DNA of 64,000 nucleotides. Source: Clostridium cibarium (GTDB taxonomy: Bacteria; Bacillota; Clostridia; Clostridiales; Clostridiaceae). Both the position numbers and the translations under genes were made by a program. Shown here one piece after another: positions 36,562 through 45,726 of the stretch (its first letter is position 1; each line of letters opens with the position of its first letter). The stretch lies in the NCBI RefSeq assembly GCF_014836335.1, contig NZ_JACSRA010000002.1, positions 165,827 through 229,826 on the forward strand, written 5' to 3'. The notes under the pieces were generated by a model. It was not told the DNA's origin. It was given only the letters and a program-made list of their open reading frames with translations, and did not search any database.

Positions 36562-37497
36562 CTATCTTAAAGTTTCTTTAAATAATCTTAATGCATTTTT
36601 ATAATATATTTTTTCTATTTCTTCATTTTTAAATCCCTCGTTTTTAAGAGCTATCTCTAATTTATTAAACTCAGATGCATCCTTTATTTCAACTTCATTC
36701 TCTATTCCGTCGAAATCACTTCCTAGAGATATAACATCTATACCTCCAACATTTCTAATATGCTTAATATGTCTAACCATATCTTCTATTAATGATATCT
36801 GACTTTTTCCTATAAATTTGGAGCAAAAATTAATTCCTAAAACTCCACCCTTATCTGCTAACAATTTAATCATTTCATCAGTTAAATTTCTTGAATGGAG
36901 TGTCTGTTTTCTGCTATTAGAATGAGTTACTATAAACGGTTTTTTACAAACTTTTATTAAATCATAAAACCCAGCATCCGATAGATGTGAGGCATCTGGA
37001 AGAATACCTAGCCTCTCCATCTCTAATACCATCTGCATTCCAAATTTCGTTAAGCCTTTATCTTTATACCTAAATCCATCATTTGGATACCCAAAAGAGT
37101 TCTTATAATTCCAAGTAAGTGTTACAAATCTTATTCCCTTTTTATAAACCTTCTCTACATTTTCAATATGTTTCCCTAAAGCTTCTCCTTCTTCAATAGA
37201 TAAAAATGCTCCTATCTTCCCTTTTTTCTCTATTTCATTAAGTTCAGTTAAATTTGTAACTAATTCTATATCCTCTTTATTTTCTTCTAACTCTTCCTTA
37301 AATTTATTATACATTACTTCAAATTCACTCATAGTATTATCTATCTTACCTGCATCTATGAAAAATGCAAACACTTGAGCCAAACACTGACCCTTTCTCA
37401 ATTTACCTATATCAACCTTGAAGTTATTCTTTTTCAACCCTTCATGTTCATATAAAATTCTACTGGCTGTATCACAATGTAAATCGATATATTTCAT
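36562..37497 (-). CDS. Membrane dipeptidase (renal dipeptidase family, M19)
   Basis: Protein of 311 residues with the metal-binding signatures of the M19 amidohydrolases: DLHCDT at the start, bridging Glu in LSIEEGEAL, VTHSNSR, and GSDFDGI near the C-terminus. It hydrolyses dipeptides, including those with a D-residue. There is no signal peptide, so it should be cytoplasmic. The start is an ATG with AGAGGTGAAG. It is the first gene of a pair with the SDR. Confidence 0.92.
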   Translation of the reverse strand: MKYIDLHCDTASRILYEHEGLKKNNFKVDIGKLRKGQCLAQVFAFFIDAGKIDNTMSEFEVMYNKFKEELEENKEDIELVTNLTELNEIEKKGKIGAFLSIEEGEALGKHIENVEKVYKKGIRFVTLTWNYKNSFGYPNDGFRYKDKGLTKFGMQMVLEMERLGILPDASHLSDAGFYDLIKVCKKPFIVTHSNSRKQTLHSRNLTDEMIKLLADKGGVLGINFCSKFIGKSQISLIEDMVRHIKHIRNVGGIDVISLGSDFDGIENEVEIKDASEFNKLEIALKNEGFKNEEIEKIYYKNALRLFKETLR

Positions 37498-37649
37498 AGC
37501 TTCACCTCTATTTTTTATATTATATCCTTATTAAGGTTAATTTCAACCTATTTTTTATCAATAATTAATTTACTTTATTTTACAAATATTGAATTTTATT
37601 CATAATAGTGCTATACTAAAAAAAATACTTAAGATAGGTGGTGGGCTTA

Positions 37650-38288
37650 TTGTACAAAATAATTACTATTCCATGTGGTAATGTAAATTGTTATTTAATT
37701 GAAGGTAATAATTTTGCCATTTTAATAGATACAGCTAGAGAAAAATATAGAAAACATCTATTAGAAAGACTAGAAAACTATAATATCATACTGATTATTT
37801 TAACTCATGGTCATATCGATCATACAGGAAATGCAGCTTTTTTGGCCAAGCATTTCAACGCAAAAATTGCAATGCATTCTGACGATTATAAACTATCTAA
37901 AAATAATTCTATTAATAATATCTATTCAAATTCTTTTGTAGGTAGTATTTTAAAAAAAGTTTCTTTATGGAATTTCAAAAAAACATCTATTGAAGAATTT
38001 GAACCTGACTTGTTTTTAACTGATGATCAATCTCTTAAGGAATTCGGAATTGACGCAACTATAATTCATATACCTGGTCATACTAAAGGTTCTATCGGAA
38101 TTCTTATTAATGATAATGAATTAATAGGAGGAGATATCTTTATGAACTTTTTATATCCATCAGAAGCTCTTATAGCAGAGGATATAGATATGCTTCGGAA
38201 AAGTATTAAAAAAATTGAATTACTAGACTTAAAATTAGTATACCCTGGCCATGGAAGGGAAATTACTTCTGTAAAAATTAGCTTCTAA
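37650..38288 (+). CDS. MBL-fold metallo-hydrolase
   Basis: Protein of 212 residues with the zinc signature THGHIDHTG (HxHxDH), then HIPGHTKGS, GGDIF and YPGHG, the four classic metallo-beta-lactamase-fold motifs. It is likely a glyoxalase-II-like hydrolase; the substrate is unknown. The frame is open from a GTG at 37638, but AGGTGGTGGG lies just before the TTG at 37650, giving MYKIITIPCGNVNCY, the usual family N-terminus. It is a single gene ended by a strong terminator. Confidence 0.88.
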   Translation: MYKIITIPCGNVNCYLIEGNNFAILIDTAREKYRKHLLERLENYNIILIILTHGHIDHTGNAAFLAKHFNAKIAMHSDDYKLSKNNSINNIYSNSFVGSILKKVSLWNFKKTSIEEFEPDLFLTDDQSLKEFGIDATIIHIPGHTKGSIGILINDNELIGGDIFMNFLYPSEALIAEDIDMLRKSIKKIELLDLKLVYPGHGREITSVKISF

Positions 38289-38304
38289 AATTTTTATATT
38301 ATTA

Positions 38305-38352
38305 AAAAGACTATCACAGAATAAGTATATAATTATTCTGTGATAGTCTTTT
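38305..38352. terminator. Bidirectional terminator between MBL hydrolase and glyA
   Basis: A 20-bp perfect stem: AAAAGACTATCACAGAATAA (38305-38324) pairs with 38333-38352, loop of eight bases. A-runs and T-runs lie on both flanks. Confidence 0.88.
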
Positions 38353-38356
38353 ACCC

Positions 38357-39589
38357 TTAGTATAAAGGATGCTTTTCACAAAGCTCTAGAACTTTAGTTC
38401 TTAATCCATCTAAGTTTCCATCTTTGTTTTTAATCGCTTCATCTATTATCTCTGCAACTACCTTCATATCATCTTCTTTAAATCCTCTTGTAGTTACAGC
38501 TGCTGTACCTATTCTAACTCCAGATGTAACAAATGGACTTCTTGTTTCATTTGGAACTGTATTTTTATTAAGAGTTACACCTATTGAATCAAGTAAATTT
38601 TCAGCTTCTTTACCTGTTATATCCTTATTGTTTAGATCAACAAGAATCAAGTGGTTATCTGTTCCTCCTGATACAAGCTTAAATCCTCTTTTAGTTAATT
38701 CTTCTCCAAGTGTTTTACAATTCTTAACTACTTGAGTCATATATTCTTTGAAACTTGGATCTAAAGCTTCTTTTAAACAAACGGCTTTTCCTGCAATTAC
38801 ATGCATCAAAGGCCCGCCCTGCATACCTGGAAATATATTTTTATCTAAGTCTTTAGCAAACTTTTCTTTACATATTATTAATCCACCTCTAGGTCCCCTT
38901 AATGTCTTATGTGTTGTTGTTGTAACAAAATCAGCATATGGGACTGGTGAAGGATGTACCCCGGCTGCAACAAGTCCAGCTATATGAGCCATATCCACCA
39001 TAAAGTATGCACCTACTTCATCTGCAATTTCCTTAAACTTTTTAAAATCAATAATCCTAGAATAAGCACTTGCTCCAGCTACTATTAATTTTGGTTTATA
39101 TTCTAAAGCAAGTTTTCTAACATTTTCATAATCTATTACTTCTGTTTCCTTATCAACTCCATAAGAAACAAAATTGAATAACTTCCCTGAAAAATTAACT
39201 GGTGAACCATGAGTTAAATGTCCACCATGGCTTAAATCCATCCCAAGTACTGTGTCTCCTGGATTTAGTATTGTAAAATATACTGCCATATTAGCTTGTG
39301 ACCCTGAATGAGGCTGAACATTCGCATGTTCTCCGCCAAATAGTTTTTTAGCTCTTTCTCGTGCTATTTCTTCTATTTCATCAACTACATAACATCCACC
39401 ATAATATCTCTTGCCTGGATATCCTTCAGCATATTTATTAGTTAGATGAGAACCCATAGCTTCCATTACTGCCTCGCTAGTAAAGTTTTCTGATGCTATT
39501 AATTCTATTCCATTTTGCTGCCTTTTCAATTCTTTTTCCATTAATCCATAGATTTCTTCATCTATCTTTGATACATTATCAAAATTCAT
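38357..39589 (-). CDS. glyA: Serine hydroxymethyltransferase
   Basis: Protein of 410 residues. It converts serine and tetrahydrofolate to glycine and 5,10-methylene-THF using PLP. Visible family motifs are [26 protein letters not shown], the PLP lysine in [15 protein letters not shown] and [15 protein letters not shown]. Full length and no oddities. It is monocistronic between two bidirectional signals. Confidence 0.97.
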   Translation of the reverse strand: MNFDNVSKIDEEIYGLMEKELKRQQNGIELIASENFTSEAVMEAMGSHLTNKYAEGYPGKRYYGGCYVVDEIEEIARERAKKLFGGEHANVQPHSGSQANMAVYFTILNPGDTVLGMDLSHGGHLTHGSPVNFSGKLFNFVSYGVDKETEVIDYENVRKLALEYKPKLIVAGASAYSRIIDFKKFKEIADEVGAYFMVDMAHIAGLVAAGVHPSPVPYADFVTTTTHKTLRGPRGGLIICKEKFAKDLDKNIFPGMQGGPLMHVIAGKAVCLKEALDPSFKEYMTQVVKNCKTLGEELTKRGFKLVSGGTDNHLILVDLNNKDITGKEAENLLDSIGVTLNKNTVPNETRSPFVTSGVRIGTAAVTTRGFKEDDMKVVAEIIDEAIKNKDGNLDGLRTKVLELCEKHPLY

Positions 39590-39722
39590 TTATGCCACCC
39601 CAATTACTCTTTTTAATCAATTATACGGTTAATTACTACAATTATCAACTAGTTTTTATATAATAATTTATTTACTTATGCTATAATACATAAGTAATTT
39701 ATTTATAGTCTAGGAGGTCTTT

Positions 39723-40499
39723 ATGGATTTGAATAAACTCCTAAAGGTTGCTACATTTGCTGGAAAGATAATGCTCGAAAGTGGTGCAGAAACCTATAGA
39801 GTAGAAGAAACCATTTGCAGAATTTGCTTATCATTTGGTGTAGAAACGGCAGATAGTTTTGTTACTCCAACTGGCATAATGGTTTCTATTTCTGACAATA
39901 ACGAAACATTGTCGTTAATTAAAAGAGTAACTTCAAGGGGGGTTGATCTTAACAAAATAGATAAAGTTAATGATTTATCTAGATTACTTCAAGATAACAA
40001 AAATAATACTGGCATCGAAGACTTTTATGAGTCCCTTTTAATAGTTAACAAAGGAGATAGATATTCCGTACTAACTACTTTAATATTTTCTTCTATTGCT
40101 GCTGGTGCATTTTCTTATCTTTTTGGCGGCGATATAAAAGATTTAATCTCAGCTACATTTGTAGGGCTAATAATTAAGATAATAACTAATTATTTCGAAA
40201 AGTTAGCTATTAACGAATTTTTTATTAACTCAATAGGTGGAGGAATATCTGCTCTTCTCGCTATCATATTATTTACACTTGGAGTAGCTAGTCATATAGA
40301 TAAAACAATAATAGGTGCTATAATGCTTTTAGTACCTGGATTAGCTATCACAAATGCCATTAGAGACACTATAGCAGGTGATTACTTAGCAGGAATAACA
40401 AAAGCTTCCGAAGCATTTTTAATAGCTATTTCAATTGCCGTAGGTACTGGTGCAGTACTTAGTTTTTGGATTAACACCTTAGGAGGTTCTATTATATGA
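39723..40499 (+). CDS. Threonine/serine exporter, N-terminal half (ThrE family)
   Basis: Protein of 258 residues with the DUF1212 cytoplasmic part (LKVATFAGKIMLESGAETYRVE) and about five membrane helices. Family members export threonine and serine or form gated complexes. The stop overlaps the start of the next gene (ATGA, 40496-40499), which shows tight translational coupling. ThrE is one protein in Corynebacterium and split in two here, as usual in Firmicutes. It is next to glyA, which links it loosely to serine metabolism. Confidence 0.88.
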   Translation: MDLNKLLKVATFAGKIMLESGAETYRVEETICRICLSFGVETADSFVTPTGIMVSISDNNETLSLIKRVTSRGVDLNKIDKVNDLSRLLQDNKNNTGIEDFYESLLIVNKGDRYSVLTTLIFSSIAAGAFSYLFGGDIKDLISATFVGLIIKIITNYFEKLAINEFFINSIGGGISALLAIILFTLGVASHIDKTIIGAIMLLVPGLAITNAIRDTIAGDYLAGITKASEAFLIAISIAVGTGAVLSFWINTLGGSII

Positions 40500-40933
40500 T
40501 TATAGAAACTTTAACTGCAATCATTGCCTCAATAGGTTTTGGAATTATTTTTAATATTAAAGGAAAAAAACTTCTCTTTGCTTCCTTAGGCGGAGGCTTA
40601 AGCTGGTTCTTTTATTCTTTAGGATTAGAACTTGGATTTTCAGATATATTTTCCTTATTTATATCATCTATTTGTTTTAGTATTTATTCAGAGATTTTCG
40701 CTAGGCTTCTAAAGACTCCCGTTACCACTTTGGTAATATGTTGTCTTATACCTCTTGTTCCAGGGGCTGGCATGTATAACACTATGTATGAAGTCATTAC
40801 TGGAAATATTACAAGAGCATTAGAACTTGCTATAAATACATTATCTAGTGCAGGAACTTTAGTCTTAGGAATTATTTTTGTATCTACAATAACTAGACAA
40901 TTAAAAGTAATCAAAAAAATAAAGAGAAAGTAA
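40496..40933 (+). CDS. Threonine/serine exporter, C-terminal half (ThrE_2/DUF3815)
   Basis: Protein of 145 residues with four membrane helices and the PGAGMYNTMY motif of the ThrE_2 domain. It completes the transporter of the preceding gene, overlapping it by four bases. The 3' end forms part of a hairpin shared with the convergent small gene. Confidence 0.88.
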   Translation: MIIETLTAIIASIGFGIIFNIKGKKLLFASLGGGLSWFFYSLGLELGFSDIFSLFISSICFSIYSEIFARLLKTPVTTLVICCLIPLVPGAGMYNTMYEVITGNITRALELAINTLSSAGTLVLGIIFVSTITRQLKVIKKIKRK

Positions 40934-40966
40934 TGGCCTTATCTAAAATAGACTTACTTTCTCTTT
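40921..40966. terminator. Convergent terminator between ThrE pair and the dinB operon
   Basis: AAAGAGAAAGTAA (40921-40933) pairs with TTACTTTCTCTTT (40954-40966). The stem overlaps both stop codons. U-runs are weak, so termination may be partial. Confidence 0.6.
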
Positions 40967-41228
40967 AAATTTTAAATAGCAACCACTTACAAGTATTTAT
41001 TTCATACTTTAACTGAAAAATCTTCTCGACTCCATTTATAATACCAGTACAAGTAAATATATGCATAGGGTTTCCAGCCAATCTTTCATTTTCTCTTTTC
41101 ACAACTTTCTCTATTTTAACTATTATAAAAACTTCACTATCCTCTTCTATTCTAAATTTTATTGGATTAACCTTACCACATTTCTCAAACCAAGCTACCA
41201 TTTCTATAGGTTTTGCTACTACTTTCAT
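40965..41228 (-). CDS. Small protein cotranscribed with DNA polymerase IV
   Basis: Protein of 87 residues with no signal or membrane segment. The pattern KVVAKPIEMVAWFEKCGK, then RLAGNPMHIFTCTG and YEINTCKWLLFKI, suggests a compact beta-rich fold. I do not know a function. The start is an ATG with AGGAGG, 12 bases after dinB, so it belongs to the SOS operon. It may assist or regulate the polymerase, which is inference from position only. Confidence 0.75.
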   Translation of the reverse strand: MKVVAKPIEMVAWFEKCGKVNPIKFRIEEDSEVFIIVKIEKVVKRENERLAGNPMHIFTCTGIINGVEKIFQLKYEINTCKWLLFKI

Positions 41229-41240
41229 TCCAAAAACCTC

Positions 41241-42488
41241 CTATAAAACACTACCCATAAAAGGATAATCTACTTCTCCATTTCCACTTATTAAAGGATT
41301 TAATCCTGAATTAATGAAAGTCGACCTCAAAACCGAATTATTTCCAAACCTTTTTCTTATATCGTCCATAACTTCATCTAGTTTCCTACTTTTATCAATA
41401 TCTTTTTCTTCAAATAATGATCCTTGATAAAAATCTTTATCACAAAAATCTGAAACCCTTACTCCAAGTTGTCTTATGCCCTCCCCTTTCCAACAATAAT
41501 CAAAAGCACATTTTATTTCTTTATATATTATTTTAGTACAGTCTGTAGGAATATTAAGTTTTCTTTGATGTGAATAAGTTTTAAATTCTTTATTCTTAAT
41601 AGATACAGAAACCAAATTACATATATTTTTACTATTTCTAAGTCTCATAGCCACATTTTCAGTAAGTGATAACAATATTTTATATGCATCTTCCTTATTA
41701 TCAACATCATAGGAAATTGTAGTAGAATTTCCTATACCTTTGATCTCTAGATAATTTTTATCTCTAACTTCTGATCTATCTATTCCGTTTGCATATTCAT
41801 AAATTACTCTTCCATGGCTTTTAAATACATTTGTAAGTATTTCGAAATCATAATTTGCTAAATCTCCAATTGTATATATATTAAGTTTCTTTAACTTCAA
41901 AGCAGTTTGCTTACCTACCATAAATAAATCCTCCACTGGAAGAGGCCACATCTTTTTTTTAATTTCTGAAGGGAATAATGTATGGATTCTATCTGGTTTT
42001 TGAAAATCTGATGCCATTTTCGCAAGCAATTTGTTATTTGATATACCTATGTTAACAGTAAATCCAAGTTCATCTTTAATTCTTTCACTTATCTCTTTTG
42101 CCTTTTCATAATAATTATTCTTTGCATGGGTAACATCCAAAAAGCACTCATCCACCGAATATCTCTGTATTTTAGGAGAATACTCTTTTAAAAGTTTAAC
42201 CATTCCATCACTACATCTTATATACAATTCATAATTCGGCTTATAAACTTTAAGTTCTGGACACTTTCCCATTGCTTTAAATAAAGGCTCTCCTGTATTT
42301 ATTTTATACTTTTTAGCCAAAATTGACTTAGCTAATACTATTCCATGCCTGTTACTTATATCTCCACCAACTACAGATGGTATATTTCTTATATCTATCT
42401 CTTCACCTTTTTGAATTTTACTTACAGCAGTCCAGCTTAAATATGCCGAATTAACGTCAATATGGAAGATTATTTTATCACTATCCAT
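41241..42488 (-). CDS. dinB: Y-family DNA polymerase (DinB/UmuC type, Pol IV)
   Basis: Protein of 415 residues for translesion synthesis. It starts with the IIFHIDVNSAYLSWTAV metal motif and has YSVDECFLDVT (the SxDE catalytic motif) and IGISNNKLLAKMASD. A helix-hairpin-helix region and a little-finger domain follow. There is no clear beta-clamp motif that I could pinpoint at the end. It is controlled by a LexA box inside its promoter. Confidence 0.93.
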   Translation of the reverse strand: MDSDKIIFHIDVNSAYLSWTAVSKIQKGEEIDIRNIPSVVGGDISNRHGIVLAKSILAKKYKINTGEPLFKAMGKCPELKVYKPNYELYIRCSDGMVKLLKEYSPKIQRYSVDECFLDVTHAKNNYYEKAKEISERIKDELGFTVNIGISNNKLLAKMASDFQKPDRIHTLFPSEIKKKMWPLPVEDLFMVGKQTALKLKKLNIYTIGDLANYDFEILTNVFKSHGRVIYEYANGIDRSEVRDKNYLEIKGIGNSTTISYDVDNKEDAYKILLSLTENVAMRLRNSKNICNLVSVSIKNKEFKTYSHQRKLNIPTDCTKIIYKEIKCAFDYCWKGEGIRQLGVRVSDFCDKDFYQGSLFEEKDIDKSRKLDEVMDDIRKRFGNNSVLRSTFINSGLNPLISGNGEVDYPFMGSVL

Positions 42489-42526
42489 AATTGCACATGC
42501 CTCCCTATAATTATATATCTATATAA

Positions 42527-42555
42527 ATTATATAGAACACATGTTCTGTTGTAAA
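42527..42555 (-). promoter_or_regulatory. SOS-controlled promoter of dinB (LexA box)
   Basis: Read on the minus strand: TTTACA (-35, 42550-42555), a 17-base spacer and TATAAT (-10, 42527-42532). The spacer contains GAACATGTGTTC (42535-42546), a perfect match to the Firmicute LexA/DinR pattern GAAC-N4-GTTC. Confidence 0.88.
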
Positions 42556-42563
42556 GTAAAAAA

Positions 42564-42592
42564 TAAAAGTAAGTATATAATTCTTACTTTTA
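42564..42592 (-). terminator. Terminator after the CsoR/CstR-type gene
   Basis: TAAAAGTAAG pairs with CTTACTTTTA, with a nine-base loop and TTTTTT on the minus-strand side. Confidence 0.7.
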
Positions 42593-42605
42593 CTAACAAT
42601 ATAGA

Positions 42606-42872
42606 TTACTTAATAAATGTATTAATTGTTTTCATTAGTTCTTTTAACTCTTCTTCATTTTCCTTATTATCCTCTGTTGAAAGACAGTTGCAAGCATAAT
42701 TTTCTATCATAATAGATCCAACCTTATTAATAGCTGATCTTATAGCTGATATTTGTACCAATACATCTTTGCAACAAATATCATTTTCCACCATCTTTTG
42801 AATTCCTTTTACCTGACCTTCAATTCTCTTTAATCTATTTAATATATCTTTATTTTTGTCAGCTTCATCCAT
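42606..42872 (-). CDS. CsoR/CstR-family repressor lacking the copper histidine
   Basis: All-helical regulator of 88 residues (DUF156): NRLKRIEGQVKGIQKMVE then DVLVQISAIRSAINKVG. Cys34 (in DICCKDV) and Cys63 (in NYACNC) take the two conserved thiol positions. The His that binds Cu(I) in CsoR is replaced by Tyr59. Two Cys without His is the pattern of CstR-like persulfide sensors, but the extra Cys33 and Cys61 leave other metals possible. A palindromic operator sits directly upstream, so it is probably autoregulated. No target pump or sulfur gene is next to it. Confidence 0.87.
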   Translation of the reverse strand: MDEADKNKDILNRLKRIEGQVKGIQKMVENDICCKDVLVQISAIRSAINKVGSIMIENYACNCLSTEDNKENEEELKELMKTINTFIK

Positions 42873-42887
42873 AAATACACCTCCTAA

Positions 42888-42903
42888 ATACCCATAGGGG
42901 TAT
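42888..42903. promoter_or_regulatory. Operator of the CsoR/CstR-type repressor
   Basis: ATACCCATAGGGGTAT is an inverted repeat with G/C-rich arms in an AT-rich region, the classic form of CsoR/CstR operators. It lies just upstream of the AGGAGG site of the repressor gene. Confidence 0.8.
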
Positions 42904-42935
42904 ATTTATAGTTTACCCTAAAAAAAGAAATTATA

Positions 42936-42960
42936 AAAGTTCTATTTATAAAAGAACTTT
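42936..42960 (-). terminator. Terminator after the radical SAM gene
   Basis: AAAGTTCT pairs with AGAACTTT across nine bases; the minus strand continues to a CTTTTTTT run. The stem is only eight pairs, so strength is moderate. Confidence 0.5.
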
Positions 42961-43031
42961 CTCATTAGAATTACTTCTTTAATTGAGATAGTTCTTTTAT
43001 CTATAAATCCAATTATTTAAATTATTGCACT

Positions 43032-44411
43032 TTATCCTTTAGCAAACTCATCATTGCCTTTAGAATGAAAATCTTTTTCCCATGCTTCATCTGCATATGT
43101 CTTAAAATCATCTGATAGCTTATTTAGTTTTTCTTGGAATTCCTTATCATTAAGCATAGCTTCAGCACTTTTATCAGTTGGATGAGCCTTTACCTTCTTT
43201 GCTACTTCTCTTATTACATTAGGATTATCAATCATCATACATGGCCTTAACATATTCTTATTATATGGTTGTCTTACTCTTAATTCTTTAAATAACTCTC
43301 CTCTAAATACATCTATTAATTTTTTGTTTTTTACATTATCTGCTGCTATATGTGCAAATATACAAGGTTCTACATCTCCGCTTGAATTAATATGACAATA
43401 ATACTTACCTGCTATACACCCACCAACATATGGAGCATCATTGAAGAAATCTATAGCAAAATAAGGTTTAGTCATCCTTATGTTCCTTACTCTTCTCCCA
43501 AGCTCAATCCTTTGCTCAGGCTTTAACATATTTTCTATGTTAGGTTTTTCACCAACTGGCATATAAATAAAATACCAACTCATTCTTGAGCCCTTTTCAA
43601 TTAACATATCTATGAACCTCTCAGACGAAACAGTATCTATATTGTGAGTTGTAGTTGCTGATGACACTCCAAACGGAATACCTCTAGTTTTTAAAAGATC
43701 CATTCCATTCATAACTTTATTAAATACCCCTTTACCTCTTCTATCGTCTGTTTCTTTTTCAAATCCTTCTAAAGAAAACATAGGCATAACATTACCTAGT
43801 TTAGATAGTTTATCCGCTATATCATCATTAAACAAGGTTCCATTTGTAAATGGTGTAAACATAACATCATTATATTTTTCATAAATTTTATACATATAGT
43901 CAACAAAAAAAGGTTCTCCTCCTAATATGACCATATAATGTATTCCTAAGTCTCGTGCTTCTCCAACTATCTTATCAACCTCTTCAAAGGATAGTCCTTG
44001 ATCTTTAGGATAATCTGCAGCATAACATCCCGAACATCTTAAATTGCACCTCATAGAAGGACTAAGTAAAATTACAAATGGAATTTTTGTATTCTCTTCA
44101 TCCAACCACTTTTGCCTTTTTTCAACACCATTCCAAATAGCATTAGCAAGGAAATTTTTAAAAAACTTTTGAAGGCAATTAGAATTAGTATTTGCTAATA
44201 TATCTTGTATCTCATCTTTTACAGTTGGAATCTCATTGTAATAATCCTCTATGTTTTCTACCGCCATCTTACTATAGTTATCCTTGGCTAGCTTCTTTGC
44301 TACCGAAAATATCTTATCTACGTTTTTCTGTGGGTTTTTCTCCAAAACTCTGCATACTTGTCCTATTATTGCTTCTCTACTACCTTTTTTTATCCCTTCT
44401 ATTATACCCAT
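43032..44411 (-). CDS. Radical SAM protein with SPASM-like C-terminus
   Basis: Protein of 459 residues. The radical SAM cluster motif is CNLRCSGC (CxxxCxxC) in SPSMRCNLRCSGCYAADYP, near residue 125. The motif GGEPF follows, and C-terminal cysteines (GGCIAGKYYCHIN, VEPCIFAH, LRPCMM) could ligate auxiliary clusters as in SPASM enzymes. The N-terminal 100 residues are helical and unassigned. There is no peptide substrate gene nearby, so the reaction is unknown. It appears to be a single gene. Confidence 0.85.
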   Translation of the reverse strand: MGIIEGIKKGSREAIIGQVCRVLEKNPQKNVDKIFSVAKKLAKDNYSKMAVENIEDYYNEIPTVKDEIQDILANTNSNCLQKFFKNFLANAIWNGVEKRQKWLDEENTKIPFVILLSPSMRCNLRCSGCYAADYPKDQGLSFEEVDKIVGEARDLGIHYMVILGGEPFFVDYMYKIYEKYNDVMFTPFTNGTLFNDDIADKLSKLGNVMPMFSLEGFEKETDDRRGKGVFNKVMNGMDLLKTRGIPFGVSSATTTHNIDTVSSERFIDMLIEKGSRMSWYFIYMPVGEKPNIENMLKPEQRIELGRRVRNIRMTKPYFAIDFFNDAPYVGGCIAGKYYCHINSSGDVEPCIFAHIAADNVKNKKLIDVFRGELFKELRVRQPYNKNMLRPCMMIDNPNVIREVAKKVKAHPTDKSAEAMLNDKEFQEKLNKLSDDFKTYADEAWEKDFHSKGNDEFAKG

Positions 44412-44500
44412 AGTAATTTCCCTCCATTCTGTTTATAATATGAAGTCATTTTCTATACTATGTATATTCCAATTTATCTTAAATAAACCTTATAAATAAA

Positions 44501-44535
44501 AAAAGGTTGGAAAACTTCAAGTTTTCCAACCTTTT
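44501..44535 (-). terminator. Terminator of the glnA-dapL operon
   Basis: AAAAGGTTGGAAAAC pairs with GTTTTCCAACCTTTT with a five-base loop. On the minus strand a run of T follows. It is three bases past the dapL stop. Confidence 0.88.
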
Positions 44536-44537
44536 AC

Positions 44538-45725
44538 TTAGTTAAATTTCAACTTTTTTAATCTTTCTGCTGCTTCAATAACATTTTCCTTTAAAGCAAA
44601 ACAACTAAGACGGAAATATCCTTCTCCATTTTTTCCAAATCCAACCCCTGGAGTACCTACTATATTAGCTTTCTCTAATAATAAATCAAAGAAATCCCAA
44701 GATGACATATTATTTGGACACTTTAACCATATATATGGAGAGTTTTCTCCTCCAATATAGGTAATTCCAAGCTCTTTTAAAGTTTCTCCAAGTATATTTG
44801 CATTATTTTTATATATGTCTATTACTTCCTTACACTTTGCTCTACCTTCCTTGGTAAATACTCCAGCAGCTGCCTTTTGTACTACATAAGGAACTCCATT
44901 AAACTTTGTAGTTTGTCTTCTAAGCCAAAGTTTATTTAATTGAACATCTTCACATCTTAAATCCATAGGTACAATTGTATACCCACATCTTAATCCTGTA
45001 AATCCAGCTGTCTTTGATAAAGAACATATTTCTATAGCACATTCTTTAGCTCCTGGAATTTCATAAATACTATGTGGTATTTCATCATTTCCTATAAATG
45101 ATTCATAAGCTGCATCAAATAAAATTACTGCATTCATTTCCTTTGCATATTCTACCCATTTAGTTAGTTGGTCTCTATTATATACAGCTCCGGTAGGATT
45201 ATTCGGCGAACAAATATAAATAAGATCAGCCTTAACATTATAATCAGGTAAAGCTAAGAAATTATTATCTATGTTACTATCCATATAAATAATCTTTCTT
45301 CCACCCATAACATTTGTATCTACATATGCAGGATAAACTGGATCAGGTATTAATACTACATTATCTTGTGCAAAAATATCTAGTATATTTCCTAAATCAC
45401 TCTTAGCTCCATCACTTACAAAGATTTCATTTACATCTAAATCAACTGAAAACTCTTTATAGTAGTCTTGAAGCACTTCTCTTAAAAATGCATAGCCTTG
45501 TTCTGGTCCGTATCCTTTAAAAGTTTCTATAGAAGCCATATCTTTAACGCCCGACTCTAGCCCCGCAATTACAGGTGCACTTAAAGGAAGTACGACATCC
45601 CCAATCCCTAATGATATTACCTTTTTATCTGGATTATCTTCTTTAAACTTATTGACCTTTTGAGCAATGTTTGAAAATAGGTAACTATCTTCTAGCTCTA
45701 AAAAATTCTTATTAATTTTTAACAT
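44538..45725 (-). CDS. dapL: LL-diaminopimelate aminotransferase
   Basis: PLP enzyme of 395 residues that makes LL-DAP directly from tetrahydrodipicolinate. Markers are LGIGDVVLPL, SDGAKSDLGN, the PNNPTGAVYNRDQL segment and the PLP lysine in CSLSKTAGFTGLRCGY. The adjacent dapF completes the route to meso-DAP for the cell wall and lysine. It is the last gene of the operon, directly after pyrG with a one-base gap. Confidence 0.93.
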   Translation of the reverse strand: MLKINKNFLELEDSYLFSNIAQKVNKFKEDNPDKKVISLGIGDVVLPLSAPVIAGLESGVKDMASIETFKGYGPEQGYAFLREVLQDYYKEFSVDLDVNEIFVSDGAKSDLGNILDIFAQDNVVLIPDPVYPAYVDTNVMGGRKIIYMDSNIDNNFLALPDYNVKADLIYICSPNNPTGAVYNRDQLTKWVEYAKEMNAVILFDAAYESFIGNDEIPHSIYEIPGAKECAIEICSLSKTAGFTGLRCGYTIVPMDLRCEDVQLNKLWLRRQTTKFNGVPYVVQKAAAGVFTKEGRAKCKEVIDIYKNNANILGETLKELGITYIGGENSPYIWLKCPNNMSSWDFFDLLLEKANIVGTPGVGFGKNGEGYFRLSCFALKENVIEAAERLKKLKFN

Positions 45726-45726
45726 C

